Positions 12,401 through 21,500 of a stretch of 37,682 bases of DNA are shown piece by piece (the stretch's first letter is position 1; every line of letters starts with the position of its first letter). The translations under genes were made by a program, and so were the position numbers. Origin of the DNA: Aquimarina spongiae (GTDB lineage: Bacteria > Bacteroidota > Bacteroidia > Flavobacteriales > Flavobacteriaceae); contig NZ_FQYP01000017.1 in NCBI RefSeq assembly GCF_900141785.1, forward strand, positions 1-37,682, written 5' to 3'. Below the pieces are notes generated by a model. The model was given only the letters and a program-made list of their open reading frames with translations, had not been told where the DNA came from and searched no databases.

Positions 12401-12810
12401 GCTATCTTGAGAACACTAAATCGTAAAGGAACTTGCCTGAGATCAAACTTACGTTCCCTATCCTTTCTGATTGCACGATCAATTTCAAAAGATACACTTT
12501 GATCGACATTGGTTGTTAGATCATTATAGTTAAATTCGATTGTACTTTCTTTAAGAACGATCTGTAAAGGTTTACTCGTTTTCTCCCATTCAAAAACAGA
12601 TCGTAATACTTCATTATTAGATTGTACGTTCGAAATTGCTTCTTGTAATGTATCAACGTTTAAACTCCCTTTGATTACAAAAGAAAGTTGTATGTTATAC
12701 AAATTTTGGTCATTATCCTCTAAATAATGAAATAACATTCCTTTTTGAGCCATGTTAAGCTCGAAAATATCCTGAACATTGGATTTATCGATTTTCTGTG
12801 CTGAGTGCAT
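6454..12810 (-). CDS. Two-module non-ribosomal peptide synthetase, C-A-T-C-A-T
   Basis: This 2,118-residue synthetase extends the chain by two residues. Domains by motif: C (THHHILYDG, about residue 148), A (YTSGSTGTPKG), T (FFTLGGHSL, about 1005), C (VIHHIAFDG, about 1195), A (YTSGTTGKPKG), T (FFELGGHSL, about 2058). Specificity residues aligned by eye to GrsA give D-L-T-K-V-G-E-V-G-K for the first A domain, a near match to the known Asn code, and D-V-W-H-I-S-L-I-D-K for the second, a near match to the Ser code. The N-terminus (VQDIFELNMAQKGMLFHYL) resembles a COM acceptor, which fits a donor ending in an E domain. The C-terminus ends in a short acidic tail (VTNGITIEL), as expected for the partner of a TubC docking domain. 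There is no E or TE domain, so both residues should stay L. Domain calls are firm; substrates are predictions. Confidence 0.95.
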   Translation of the reverse strand: MHSAQKIDKSNVQDIFELNMAQKGMLFHYLEDNDQNLYNIQLSFVIKGSLNVDTLQEAISNVQSNNEVLRSVFEWEKTSKPLQIVLKESTIEFNYNDLTTNVDQSVSFEIDRAIRKDRERKFDLRQVPLRFSVLKIAQEEFIFMITHHHILYDGWSTGILLKELFSSYYDIENSIVADTRKPNYRSVLLNIKERSNAEGSEEYWQKYLEDYTIKPIPLHKDQTVDRIKKESIKEVHSQVTLDLIDNLVSEHRVTRATIVYAAYGILLKRYLNSNDVVFGTPISDRDSAVNGADQVMGNFINTIPMRIADTDHLTIAEYLERVNKEFIARNEYSSTSYNEIKEMLNLKPQDSLFDSILVIENYPIDLSAINKNEDFSLRLRSTYGDTGIPIVIHVFFRETLDIEIIYQNKLTDEGFITSFAEHFKNIIVEMSKSSGDTNIESLDHFLPNEKQKLISEFNNTIVEKKDSETILDLFNKQVLHSPDAIAVQYENVQWTYKELDDCSNELAHQLSNEFQIQNNDLIGICLDRSENVILSILGILKSGAAYVPIDPEYPASRKENIISNSGIKLLISEMYYIFDMDYYEGPKFAIDVEFEKGKYQNDPVHNKISPKNLAYVIYTSGSTGTPKGVMINHNSLYNYATWAKESYVGKDRGNFPLYTSISFDLTVTSIFTPLISGNSIIIYKEEGKEPTINKIIKDNRTDIIKLTPSHLKVIRDSHFSEEEDMIFTKKFVVGGEKLDTALARDIFQKFQGKAKIYNEYGPTEATVGCMIYEYAETETSLSVPIGNPIVNTQIYILDRQLRPMPIGVPGELYVSGNGVADGYINKPDLTAEKFLENPFVEHQKMYKTGDVVVKNPNGQIEFIGRQDYQVKIRGYRIELGEIENVLLDCDEILEAVVTVKEQNNDPFLLCYYTSSTNLQPLELKKLLEEKLPQYMVPSQFVLLDSMPLTINGKLDKKALPDPNTLTSSSSDFIAPETELEKELEVLWQEILGVSNIGVNDDFFTLGGHSLSATRLASKIKKELEVEISINDLFEHTTIRQQSIFIENQEKLSLTKISCVKDKPQYVPLSFGQERLWFIDQFEGSQHYHMPIILEVEENFDIDVFQKAMTILVNRHQPLRTVFDTKEGKPYQRILPENQWQIESEGNIEKLSPEEVDQLITENIQEPFDLSKDHKIRIKALKGKKGYEKLIMVIHHIAFDGWSVPIFKNELSLIYAALINGKDVELENLPIQYLDYSIWQNEYLGDESFKEGLQYWTIKLKDLDPLEIPTDFNRTKKSSYQGANYKFSIPKSVSQGLTKISQDESVSLFMVLLSGIKILLSKYTGQSDICVGAPVANREQIEVDQLIGFFVNTLALRTFVDEEQTFLELLHIIRNTTLEAQKYQQIPFEKIIDNVVDNRDLNRSPLFQVMLILQNEENLSEINLGNTTLTKAAGVHNNVAKFELTFDATQTSDGIEFIINYRTELFKEDTIKSLSRYLQNLLEAVATRPEEKIYKLPVTSAEDHDILHNFNETEVAYPEYNTILELFAEQVKSQPKATAVVFGEESLSFEDLNVRSNRLSNLLINKGVTPETIIPICIDRSLEMMIGILAILKSGGAYAPIDPEYPKDRIDFILKDVDSEFVITQSKYKHLFITQEPICIDQQEIYIQESGKPSGVLLSNDDLAYVIYTSGTTGKPKGVMNQHSGILNRLLWMRDYLGVTKDDVILQKTTFCFDVSVWELLLPLITGTRLVFAKPDGHKDPMYLQELIQKEQISTMHFVPSMLSVFLTQLHQGNCKSLQNVICSGEELKSSTVKEFRAKLPEVNLYNLYGPTEAAIDVTAINLTENTEFSNVVPIGKPVANTKIYIVDKYKNKLPIGIAGELLIGGIQVARGYLNRDELTKQKFIADPYEKESSYQLYKTGDLAKWLPDGNIEFLGRIDTQVKIRGYRIELGEIEATLEQITSVQQAAVIKIEDKNGDAILGAYVVMNEKEFDAKKILNTLKEQLPEYMIPSTIMRLEEIPLNHNGKLDRKRLPKPEYTSVLTTQYVAPRDAVEIRIAEIWKGFLNIDRIGVYDNFFELGGHSLLAVRVLSVMNKEFSVHISIQRFFELGNLSELGKYIRVISSLHKKDEVTNGITIEL

Positions 12811-12932
12811 ATCTTCTAAATAAATTTGTGAAAATTATATACGCTCGCTTTTTATGAAAGTATCATTTGATTGCCGCGAGGGTATGAAAGAAGTGTCCTG
12901 ATATAAGGAAATATCAAGATTGTATTGAATAA

Positions 12933-12968
12933 CTAAATGTCTGAGAATTTATACTCACAAACATTTAG
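12933..12968 (-). other. Stem-loop between permease and second NRPS
   Basis: In the 207-nt gap between the permease stop and the synthetase start, CTAAATGT pairs with ACATTTAG and an inner GAG pairs with CTC, with a small asymmetric internal loop and an 8-nt loop. No T-run follows on the minus strand, so it is not a canonical intrinsic terminator. It could be a pause, processing or antitermination-target structure. The rest of the gap shows nothing recognisable. Confidence 0.45.
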
Positions 12969-13017
12969 CTACCCATACTATATAACTATTAAATACTAAG
13001 TTGATTTTAGTTGATGA

Positions 13018-15369
13018 TTATTCGTCTCTAAGACAATCTACAGGATCTACTCTTGCAACTTTGGTAATTTGTAAACCGACTGTAAATAATGCGATGAATA
13101 AAGAAAGTAAACCTGCCAAAATAAAATAAGTAGGCTCTAGATCGATCCGATAGGAAAAGTTTTCTAACCACTTTTTTGTAATGATGTAACTAATAGGTGT
13201 AGCAATAATAATAGCCACCACTAAGATTTTGATAAACTCTATGGATAGTAGATAAAAAATATTAAAGTTACTTGACCCTAACGCTTTTCGAATCCCTATT
13301 TCTTTAAGTCTTCGTTCTGCAGTGAATGCCGCCAGCCCAAACAAACCAAGGCAAGAAATGATAATAGCGAGCCCAGCGAAATATTGTGAAAGCACTGATA
13401 CTCTTTGCTCTGAAGCATATTTTGATTGGTATTCATCATCTACAAATTTGTAGTTAAAGGGAAATCCTGGATTAAACTCCTTAAAATGATCTTGCAAATT
13501 GGCAATTATATTTTTTTGATTTTCAACATCTATTTTTACCATTATTGAATTTGCGTTATTCTCTGGTGTTAATAGAAAAAATAAAGGCGTTATATCTTTA
13601 TACAAGGATTCAAAATGAAAATTCTGAACTACCCCCACAATTTGCTTTTCTTTTCCTCTAAATTTGATGGTTTTACCAATTGGGTCCTTCAGATTCATTG
13701 CATCTATCGCTTTTTCATTAAAAATAATTCGAGAAACATCTGAGTTATGGTCCCTGGTAAAGGAACGTCCTGATTTCATTTTCATGTCCAACATTTCGAT
13801 GAAATTGGTATTGACTACTAATACACTAAAGTCGATTTTACTATCCGGTAGTTTTCCTTCCCATTCTAATTCGTTGGTTCTTGGATAAAAGAAAAAATCA
13901 TAATACATACTGGAGGCATTCTTCACTCCTGGAATGTTCTTAACATCTGCTAAATACGTCTCCAAATGCTTTCTTACATTGCCTTCTGCATTAAAATAAA
14001 TCAATCCATCTCTGTTGTATCCTAAGTTTTTATTCTGGACATAACCAATTTGTTTGTATATAACCAACACTGATGTGATCAATATAATAGAAATCCCATA
14101 TTGAAATATCACTAATCCCTTTCTGGCGAAAACTTCTCCTAAAGACCCTTTGATATTTCCTTTTAAAACATTTGCCGGGCTAAAACTGGAGAGATATAAT
14201 GCCGGATAACTTCCTGCCAAAAGTCCTGTAATAAAGACTACTAATAGTAAGTAAAACATAAAATAAGGTCCGAAATCAAGTGATAAGTCTTTATCAGCGA
14301 TCTGATTAAAAACGGGTAAGATAAAATACGTAATTACTATGGCTATTACAACAGAAATGAGTGTCATCAAAATTGCTTCAAAGAAGTACTGTATAATTAA
14401 TGGCGATCTACCAGAACCAACAGCCTTTTTAATCCCAACCTCTTTCATTCTTCTCATCGCTTTTGCAGTAGATAAGTTCATGAAATTAATACAAGCTATT
14501 ATAAGAATGAGTATAGCAACAATTGAAAATAACCTCACATATTCGATTCTACCCCCTACCTGAACACCATTTTCAAATTTTCCGTGTAAATATTTATCTA
14601 CATAAGGAATGGCCGTTAATGATGCTTCCTGCTGGCTTTCGGATTTGCTCCGAATTAACGATGTAATTTTATCGTTAAATCCTTCTATGTTGTTGGTATT
14701 ATTTAAAATCAGGTAAGTTCTTGGATAATTATTTCCCCAATCACTAAACGATGGGAATTTATCAGTTAGCACTTTGATTGGTAGTAAAAAGTCAAAATCA
14801 TCTGAAGATTTGTCTACTTTTTGAAACACTCCCGATACTACAAAATCTCCCCGATCTTTAATTTCTACGGTTTTTCCAAGGACATCTGTAGAATTAAATA
14901 ATATTCTAGCCAATTTACTTGAAATTACTACCGAACTTTTATCCGATAAGACCTCATCTTTATACCCTTCTATCAAATCGTACGAAAAAACATTGAAAAA
15001 ATCTGGAGTTGTCCATTTACCTTGTGTATTAAAACTGTTGTCCTCATAAGTAAACGTCATTGCTTCATTAGGAGTGGCTGTAACCGCTTTATCCACCTCT
15101 GGGATTTCTCGTACAATAGTCTCTCCCAATAAGGTTGGAGTAATTTCTCCTGTACTTATTCCTTCCAAATCCAATGGAATACTTCTCATAACCTGGTAGA
15201 GGTTATCTTTTTGCTCATGAAATTTATCAATACTCAATTCATCATTTACCCATAATGAGATTAGAAATACACAGATTAATCCAGAGGATAATCCCAATAG
15301 GTTGATAAAAAAAGTAGATTTATTCTTTAAAAAAGTCCTATAAAAAATTAAAAGATAATGTGAGATCAT
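13018..15369 (-). CDS. FtsX/MacB-type ABC transporter permease (no ATPase nearby)
   Basis: This 783-residue membrane protein has the layout of large Bacteroidota MacB-like permeases. An N-terminal membrane helix (about residues 18-41) precedes a large periplasmic domain. A four-helix FtsX core (about 275-440) follows, then a second periplasmic domain, then a second FtsX core near the C-terminus (about 660-775). Two copies of the cytoplasmic coupling segment are visible (KEVGIKKAVGS and KEIGIRKALGS), which indicates an internal duplication. Family members work with a separate MacB-like ATPase to move substrates or act mechanically on periplasmic partners. No ATPase gene lies in this window. 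It sits inside the NRPS operon, so lipopeptide export or self-protection is a reasonable guess. However, it has its own promoter-like region, so it may be regulated independently. Confidence 0.9.
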   Translation of the reverse strand: MISHYLLIFYRTFLKNKSTFFINLLGLSSGLICVFLISLWVNDELSIDKFHEQKDNLYQVMRSIPLDLEGISTGEITPTLLGETIVREIPEVDKAVTATPNEAMTFTYEDNSFNTQGKWTTPDFFNVFSYDLIEGYKDEVLSDKSSVVISSKLARILFNSTDVLGKTVEIKDRGDFVVSGVFQKVDKSSDDFDFLLPIKVLTDKFPSFSDWGNNYPRTYLILNNTNNIEGFNDKITSLIRSKSESQQEASLTAIPYVDKYLHGKFENGVQVGGRIEYVRLFSIVAILILIIACINFMNLSTAKAMRRMKEVGIKKAVGSGRSPLIIQYFFEAILMTLISVVIAIVITYFILPVFNQIADKDLSLDFGPYFMFYLLLVVFITGLLAGSYPALYLSSFSPANVLKGNIKGSLGEVFARKGLVIFQYGISIILITSVLVIYKQIGYVQNKNLGYNRDGLIYFNAEGNVRKHLETYLADVKNIPGVKNASSMYYDFFFYPRTNELEWEGKLPDSKIDFSVLVVNTNFIEMLDMKMKSGRSFTRDHNSDVSRIIFNEKAIDAMNLKDPIGKTIKFRGKEKQIVGVVQNFHFESLYKDITPLFFLLTPENNANSIMVKIDVENQKNIIANLQDHFKEFNPGFPFNYKFVDDEYQSKYASEQRVSVLSQYFAGLAIIISCLGLFGLAAFTAERRLKEIGIRKALGSSNFNIFYLLSIEFIKILVVAIIIATPISYIITKKWLENFSYRIDLEPTYFILAGLLSLFIALFTVGLQITKVARVDPVDCLRDE

Positions 15370-15396
15370 TTTGGTTTTAAGTTTTAATGCTCCGTA

Positions 15397-15413
15397 TTCA
15401 AAGATGATGCCAA
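15397..15413 (-). promoter_or_regulatory. Candidate sigma-54 -24/-12 promoter of the permease
   Basis: On the minus strand TTGGCATCATCTTTGAA has GG-N10-GA, close to the sigma-54 pattern GG-N10-GC (TGGCAY-N5-TTGC). It ends 27 nt upstream of the permease ATG. The -12 GC is GA here, so the match is imperfect. Confidence 0.35.
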
Positions 15414-15475
15414 TAGAAAATATGATTAGAAACCCTTCAAAAACTGGGATAAAGAATCAAAAAAATCTAATTAGA

Positions 15476-15512
15476 GTATCGTTTTCGGACAGCTACTGTT
15501 CAATAACGGACA
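15476..15512 (-). promoter_or_regulatory. Tandem TGTCCG half-sites upstream of the permease (candidate operator)
   Basis: CGGACA on the plus strand (TGTCCG on the minus strand) occurs at 15486-15491 and 15507-15512, 21 bp or two helical turns apart. Each is the better half of an imperfect inverted repeat with a 4-nt spacer (GTATCG-TTTT-CGGACA and TGTTCA-ATAA-CGGACA). They lie just after the first NRPS stop and about 117-143 bp upstream of the permease start, a typical distance for an enhancer of a sigma-54 promoter. Confidence 0.4.
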
Positions 15513-15529
15513 TTGTGTTAATTTGTATT

Positions 15530-18500
15530 TTATTCAAATAATGCTTCTAAATCCTCTTGATCTAATTTTGCTGCTTCAAAATCAGAAGGGGTAAAATGTA
15601 CTTGTTTTTCGGCTTTTATGTGATCAAGGATTGTCTCTAAATTGATAAAAAACTGATCCCTGATATATTCAATTGTAGATGGTTTGTGTGCGTTTTGATT
15701 ATATATGAATTCAACTTCTAAATGATCATCTACAATCATTAAATTGATTTCTAATTTGGTAGTAAATTTATTTTGAGGATCGATTTCAGAACCAATATCT
15801 ACATCTTCATAAACAAAAAAATCATTATTCAACTCATTCCCAAAATGTCCTAAATAATTGAATCTGATTTCGGAAATTGAACTTCCTTCTAGGTATTTCT
15901 GATGATCTCCATAGTTATAAATCCCGTACTCCATTCCGTGATCGGGAATCCTTTTGATTTGTTCTTTTATTCTTTTGATGTTTGAACCAATTTCAGCATC
16001 ATTAATCTCTACTTTTTGTGGATACAAACAGGTAAACCAACCAATTGTTCTTGAAACATCAATTTCATTTAGGTTTCTTCCGTGGTTTTCTAATTCTAGG
16101 CTAAAACTTGTATCACCTGTCCAATCTCTTAAGGCAAAGGTAAAAGCCAACAGTAGAATGGTAAAATTATCACTCCTGTATGCATCATGAGCATCCTTGT
16201 TAAGAAATAACGTTTGTTCGGCAGATAACCTCCCTTTTACTTTATCTACCTGCGCCATCTCCCAATTTTCTATATCAAAATCCAAGGGAATTCTAAATTT
16301 TTCGTCTACTTGATTTTTCCAATATTCATCAACTAAGGCCCTATTTTTAGAAGTAAAATAGGTTTTTAATGCCTCATTCCAATCAATCAATGAAGCTGTT
16401 TTTTGTAGAAAAGCGTTGTCTTTACCTTTGGATAATATTTGAAACAAATCATTGAGTAAAATCCTCCAAGAGACTCCATCCACAAGAAGATGATGTGCAG
16501 TAACCAATAATTGATTTGCCTTCCCTTTCTGTTTGATAATAGCCGCTTTTATTAAAAAACCATCAGTAATATTAAAACCGTTCTTAAAATTCAAACATGC
16601 ATTTTTTAAATGTTCATTTCCTGAATCAGAAATGTTCAAAACTTCTAGTTTGAAATCCTGAGAAAGCAAGTTCGCATTGTAGAACATCAATCCATTTTCT
16701 GGATTGTAGTTTTGACGAAGACCATCGTGCGCTTGAATTAATGCACTGAAAGCTTCCTCTAGCTTCGTAATAGGAATATCTTTTCTTAATTTTAACAATA
16801 CAGATTGGTTGAAGTAATTCTTGTTGTTAAAATCATGACTAAAAAACCAATTATCTATCGGAAAAAGATCTCTTTGGCCTTCGATCACTCCTTGGGTATA
16901 TGAATTGTTCTGTAATTCTGATTGAAGAATTATTTGCTCTATCGTTTGAAAAGTTAGAATATCTTTTACTTTCAGATGAATATCGGCTTCATTCAATCTT
17001 GAAGCTATTTGAACAGCCTTGATAGAGTCCCCTCCTAGTTCAAAAAAGTTATCCCTAACACTTATATGCTCTTCTTCCAGGATTTCCTGCCATATACTTA
17101 TCGATGTTTTTTCAACCTCATTTAGTCTCTCATTCTCATCTGTATTCTTTTCTTTTTTTAGAAGTGGTGAAGGAAGAGCGTTGTAATCGACTTTTCCATT
17201 ACTTGTAAGTGGTATTTTATTGATGGTAATGAAATGAGAAGGAATCATATAAAAAGGGAGTTTTTCTGCCAAATAAACTCTAAGTGATATTTCATCTATA
17301 GATTCATTGTAATTCTCATTATGCTTAACGTATGCGCAAAGCAAAGGTTGCGTATTGTTGTTCTTGAAAGTTGTTATTATGCATGTTTCTATACCTTCGT
17401 GTAACAATATTTGATTTTTGATTTCCTCTGGTTCAATGCGATAGCCATTGATCTTAATTTGTTCATCTATTCTCCCTACATATTCAATTACTCCAGAGTC
17501 AACAAATTTTGCTAAGTCCCCTGTGCGGTACATTCTCTGTCCTTCAGAAAAAGGATTTTCAATAAACTTCTCTTTGTTCATCAAAGGATTATTGATATAA
17601 CCTCTAGCTAATCCGTTTCCTGCTACAAATACTTCGCCATGCACTCCAACCGGAACTGGTTTGAGATGTTTATCAAGAATATAAATTTGAGTGTTGGCAA
17701 TAGGTTTTCCAATAGGTACCGTAAGAAAGTTATCTTTTTCATTAAACTCATAAATCATACAACCTACAGTAGCTTCTGTTGGCCCATATTCATTATAAAT
17801 TTCAAGATTATCGCCAAAAATACCACGTATCTCTTTTACTAAGGCAGTATCCAATTTTTCACCTCCAACAATCATTCTTTTTACTTGACAACCTTTATCA
17901 ATTATATCAGATGTATCTAGTTTTGTGATTAATCTCAAATGCGAAGGAGTGAGTTTTATAATGTCAACCTTATTTTCTTTTAATATTTTTTCTATTAATA
18001 CCTCTTGATCATTGTTATGATAAATAACGATTTTATTCCCAGATACCAATGGGGTAAAGATGGAAGTAATCGTTAAATCAAATGAAATTGAAGTGTGTAA
18101 AGGAAATGCAAGCTGTTCCCCTTTTACATAACTTTTTGAAGCCCAATCGATATAATTAATTAGAGACCCATGTTCTATCATCACTCCTTTTGGGTTCCCC
18201 GTGGTTCCAGATGTATAGATAATATATGCTAAATCTTTGGAGTTACCAGTAACATTAAGATTGTCTGTTGTTCTATCCAGTGAATCGTTATCTACACAAA
18301 CCACAGCGCTCTTTACATCTTTTGAAGTACCTGCTATTTCGGAAACCATAGATTGATAATTAGTACTGGTCACGATTAACTGAGACTGGCTATCATCAAG
18401 TATATATGCGATCCTATCTTGTGGCAAATCCGGAGTTATCGGCACAAAGTTTCCTCCCAGTTTTAAAACCGCCAGAACACTGATAACAAACTCTGGTGAT

Positions 18501-21500
18501 TTTTCCATGATGATAGCAACGGTTGCTTTTGGCTGGTCGACAAGCTCTTTAAGACGTAATGCCAACGAGTTTGCTTTTTCATTCAACTCTACAAATGAGA
18601 GTTGGTTTTCTCCAAACGCCATCGCTATGCGATGTGGATGTTTTGTTACCTCTTCTTCAAATAACTCGTGAATTGTTTCCTTTTCAGGTAAATTCTTTTC
18701 AGTGGCGTTAAACTTTACAATTTGATCGGCATACTCTTTTGCTGTTATCGTTGCCAATTCCTCTAATCGAAGTTCTGGCCTCTGAACTATTTGATTCACA
18801 AGAAGGCGAAAATGGTTGTTGAATTGAACCATTTTTTCTTCAGAAAACAGTTTACTTGAATACTCTAAAGCAAAACTGATTTCATCTTCTCCATTAAATA
18901 CTTCGAGGGACAAGTCAAATTTGGAGAACCCTGGATCAAAATCATAATTAGAGATCTTTACCCCATCAAAACCAAGCCTAGTAATATCAGTATCTTGATA
19001 CAAAAACATCGTATCAAAAATAGGATTTCGACTAACATCCCTCACTCCCTTTTGACTTTGTACCATTTTTTCAAATGGATAGTCTTGATGATCTATAGCA
19101 GATATGATCCTATGTTTAACAAGCTCTACCAACTCTGTAAACTTTATTCCCTCTTCTATCTGTACTCTAATAGGTAAGTTGTTTACAAACATTCCTTGTA
19201 GGCTTTGTAAACTAGGATGCCTCCTACCCCCTACAGGAATTCCTATTATTAAATCATTTTGTCCGGTATATTTAGAAAGTAAAACACTATACATTGAAAA
19301 CAAAAGTGAATGTAGTGTACACCCTTTCTCTTGAGCTAACCCTTTCAGTCTAGTAGAGATTGTGTTATCCAATGTAAATGCGAGTCTTTTTCCAGTTGTT
19401 TCAAAAATTGCCGGTCGCTGATCATCCAAAGGCATTTCCAAAAGTGGTAGATCCCCGGATAGTTCAGTTTCCCAATAATTCTTGTGCAGTTGAAAGTCTG
19501 CCCCCTTATGCTTATTTCTTTCCCAATGCACAAAATCTACATAATTAGCATCGAGATTTGGTAGAGAAATGTCTCTATATAAACTAAAGAGTTCTGTTAG
19601 AAAATTATCTACAGAGATTCCATCAAATATGATATGATGAAAATCCAAGAACAATACTTGATACTCTTTTCCGGTTTTAACTAGTTGTGCTCTAAATAAA
19701 GGAGGTCGTGATAAATTGAATGGTTGTACCAAAGATTGAATTTGGTTTTCTAGCTCTTCTCCATTTGTCTCTACAATGCCTAACTCAAAATCAATTGACT
19801 CGTGAATATAAAATTTAGGTTCTACGTCTAACTCAAATGACATTCGCAAGGAATCATGTCTCTCTATCAACTTATGTAAACTATCTGAGAGCTTTTCCTC
19901 ATCTATCTTTCCCTGAATTTGAATAGCAAAAGGTAAATTATATCCAATACTATTATGATCCATCGCCCAGGAAAAGTAAAGTCTTTTTTGAGCAGCTGAC
20001 AAAGGGTGATACTCCTGGTCATTACTTATCCCAGGAATGTCTTCATAAAAAGAAGTTTCTAATTGATCTATTACACTCAATAATTCACCTATTGTCTGTT
20101 TATTGTAAAGCTGCTCCAATGGAAGATTGACCCCTAATTCTTTGTTGAGAATCATTTCCAACTCTGCAGCTCTTAGAGAGGTTCCTCCTATTTCAAAGAA
20201 TTTATCATCGATTGCAATAGTTTCTTTATTCAAAACCTTTCTCCAAGCAGAAAGTACTATTTCTTCTTCTTCGCTTTTAGGGATAAAAACTTTGCCCTTT
20301 TCCTCTTTTATCTGGTTTGTAACTGCATTGATCTGTGCAATTAATTCATTAAATGTTCCTTCTTTAAATTGAGTGAGTAATTTGTATCTCTGTAATTTTC
20401 CGCTAGTTGTTCTTGGGATATCCCTAACAGGAAGAATATGATCAATTTCAAATCCAAAATCCAGATTTACCTTGGTTCTTATTTCTTGTAGCAGTGGAAT
20501 GAATTTTTCGATTTTTCCTCTAAAAAATACGAAAGCGATCACCTCCTCTTTTTGTAAATCAGGATTAAAATGCCCCGTTACTACTATTTTGTTTAATTCA
20601 ATACCATCAATATCCAATGTAGCATTCTCAATATCATGAGAATAATAATTCTGACCATTAATGAAAAAGACATCTTTTGCTCTTCCGGTTATATACAGAC
20701 AATCATTATACATAAAACCAAGGTCGCCGGTCTTTAACCAGGTATTTGAAATTGCCTCCTCGGTAGCAGTTTTATTATTATAATAACCAGAGGTTACATT
20801 ATTACCTTGGATTTGAATATGACCTATGAATTGCTCATTCAAAGTTTCATTATCATCATTAGTAATTCTGACCGCACAGTGATCAATTGATTTTCCAACA
20901 TTTACAAAAGAAACACTCTCCTTTCCAGCATTCGTAATTTCTACTTCTGCTCCAAAACCTAACTTGTCTCTTTTCACGGTACAAGAAATAACATCTTGAT
21001 TGATGTCTGACATCGTAACCGCCAGACTAGCTTCTGCTAATCCATAAACAGGACACATGGCATTAGGATTCAAACCAAAAACACTACCGTAGCTAATGAA
21101 TTCGTTTGCTATTTTTTCGGAAATAGGTTCTGCTCCGTTATAGATAACCCTAACATTGGATAAATCCCACTGATACTCTTCAGTATTCGAACAGTGTTTT
21201 AAAACATAACTATAACCAAAGTTCGGTGAACAAAGGATAGTAACCTTATGTTCAGAAGCCTTTTCTAACCACAAACCAGGACGTCTAACAAATAAATTTG
21301 TAGGCATGATGTATTGATTCATTCCTTTGAAAAGAGGATTGATATGAAAGCCAATCATTCCCATATCATGAGTCAAAGGCATCCAACTTATCATACTATC
21401 ACTATCTTCATACTTTGCCGCATTGCTTATATCTGTAACATTCGTTATTAGGTTTTTATGAGTAAGAACCACTCCTTTTGGGATACCAGTAGAACCTGAA

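Noticed and set aside
19345..19533. 62-codon minus-strand frame inside the first NRPS
   Set aside because: It is out of frame within the C domain of the synthetase, with no signature.
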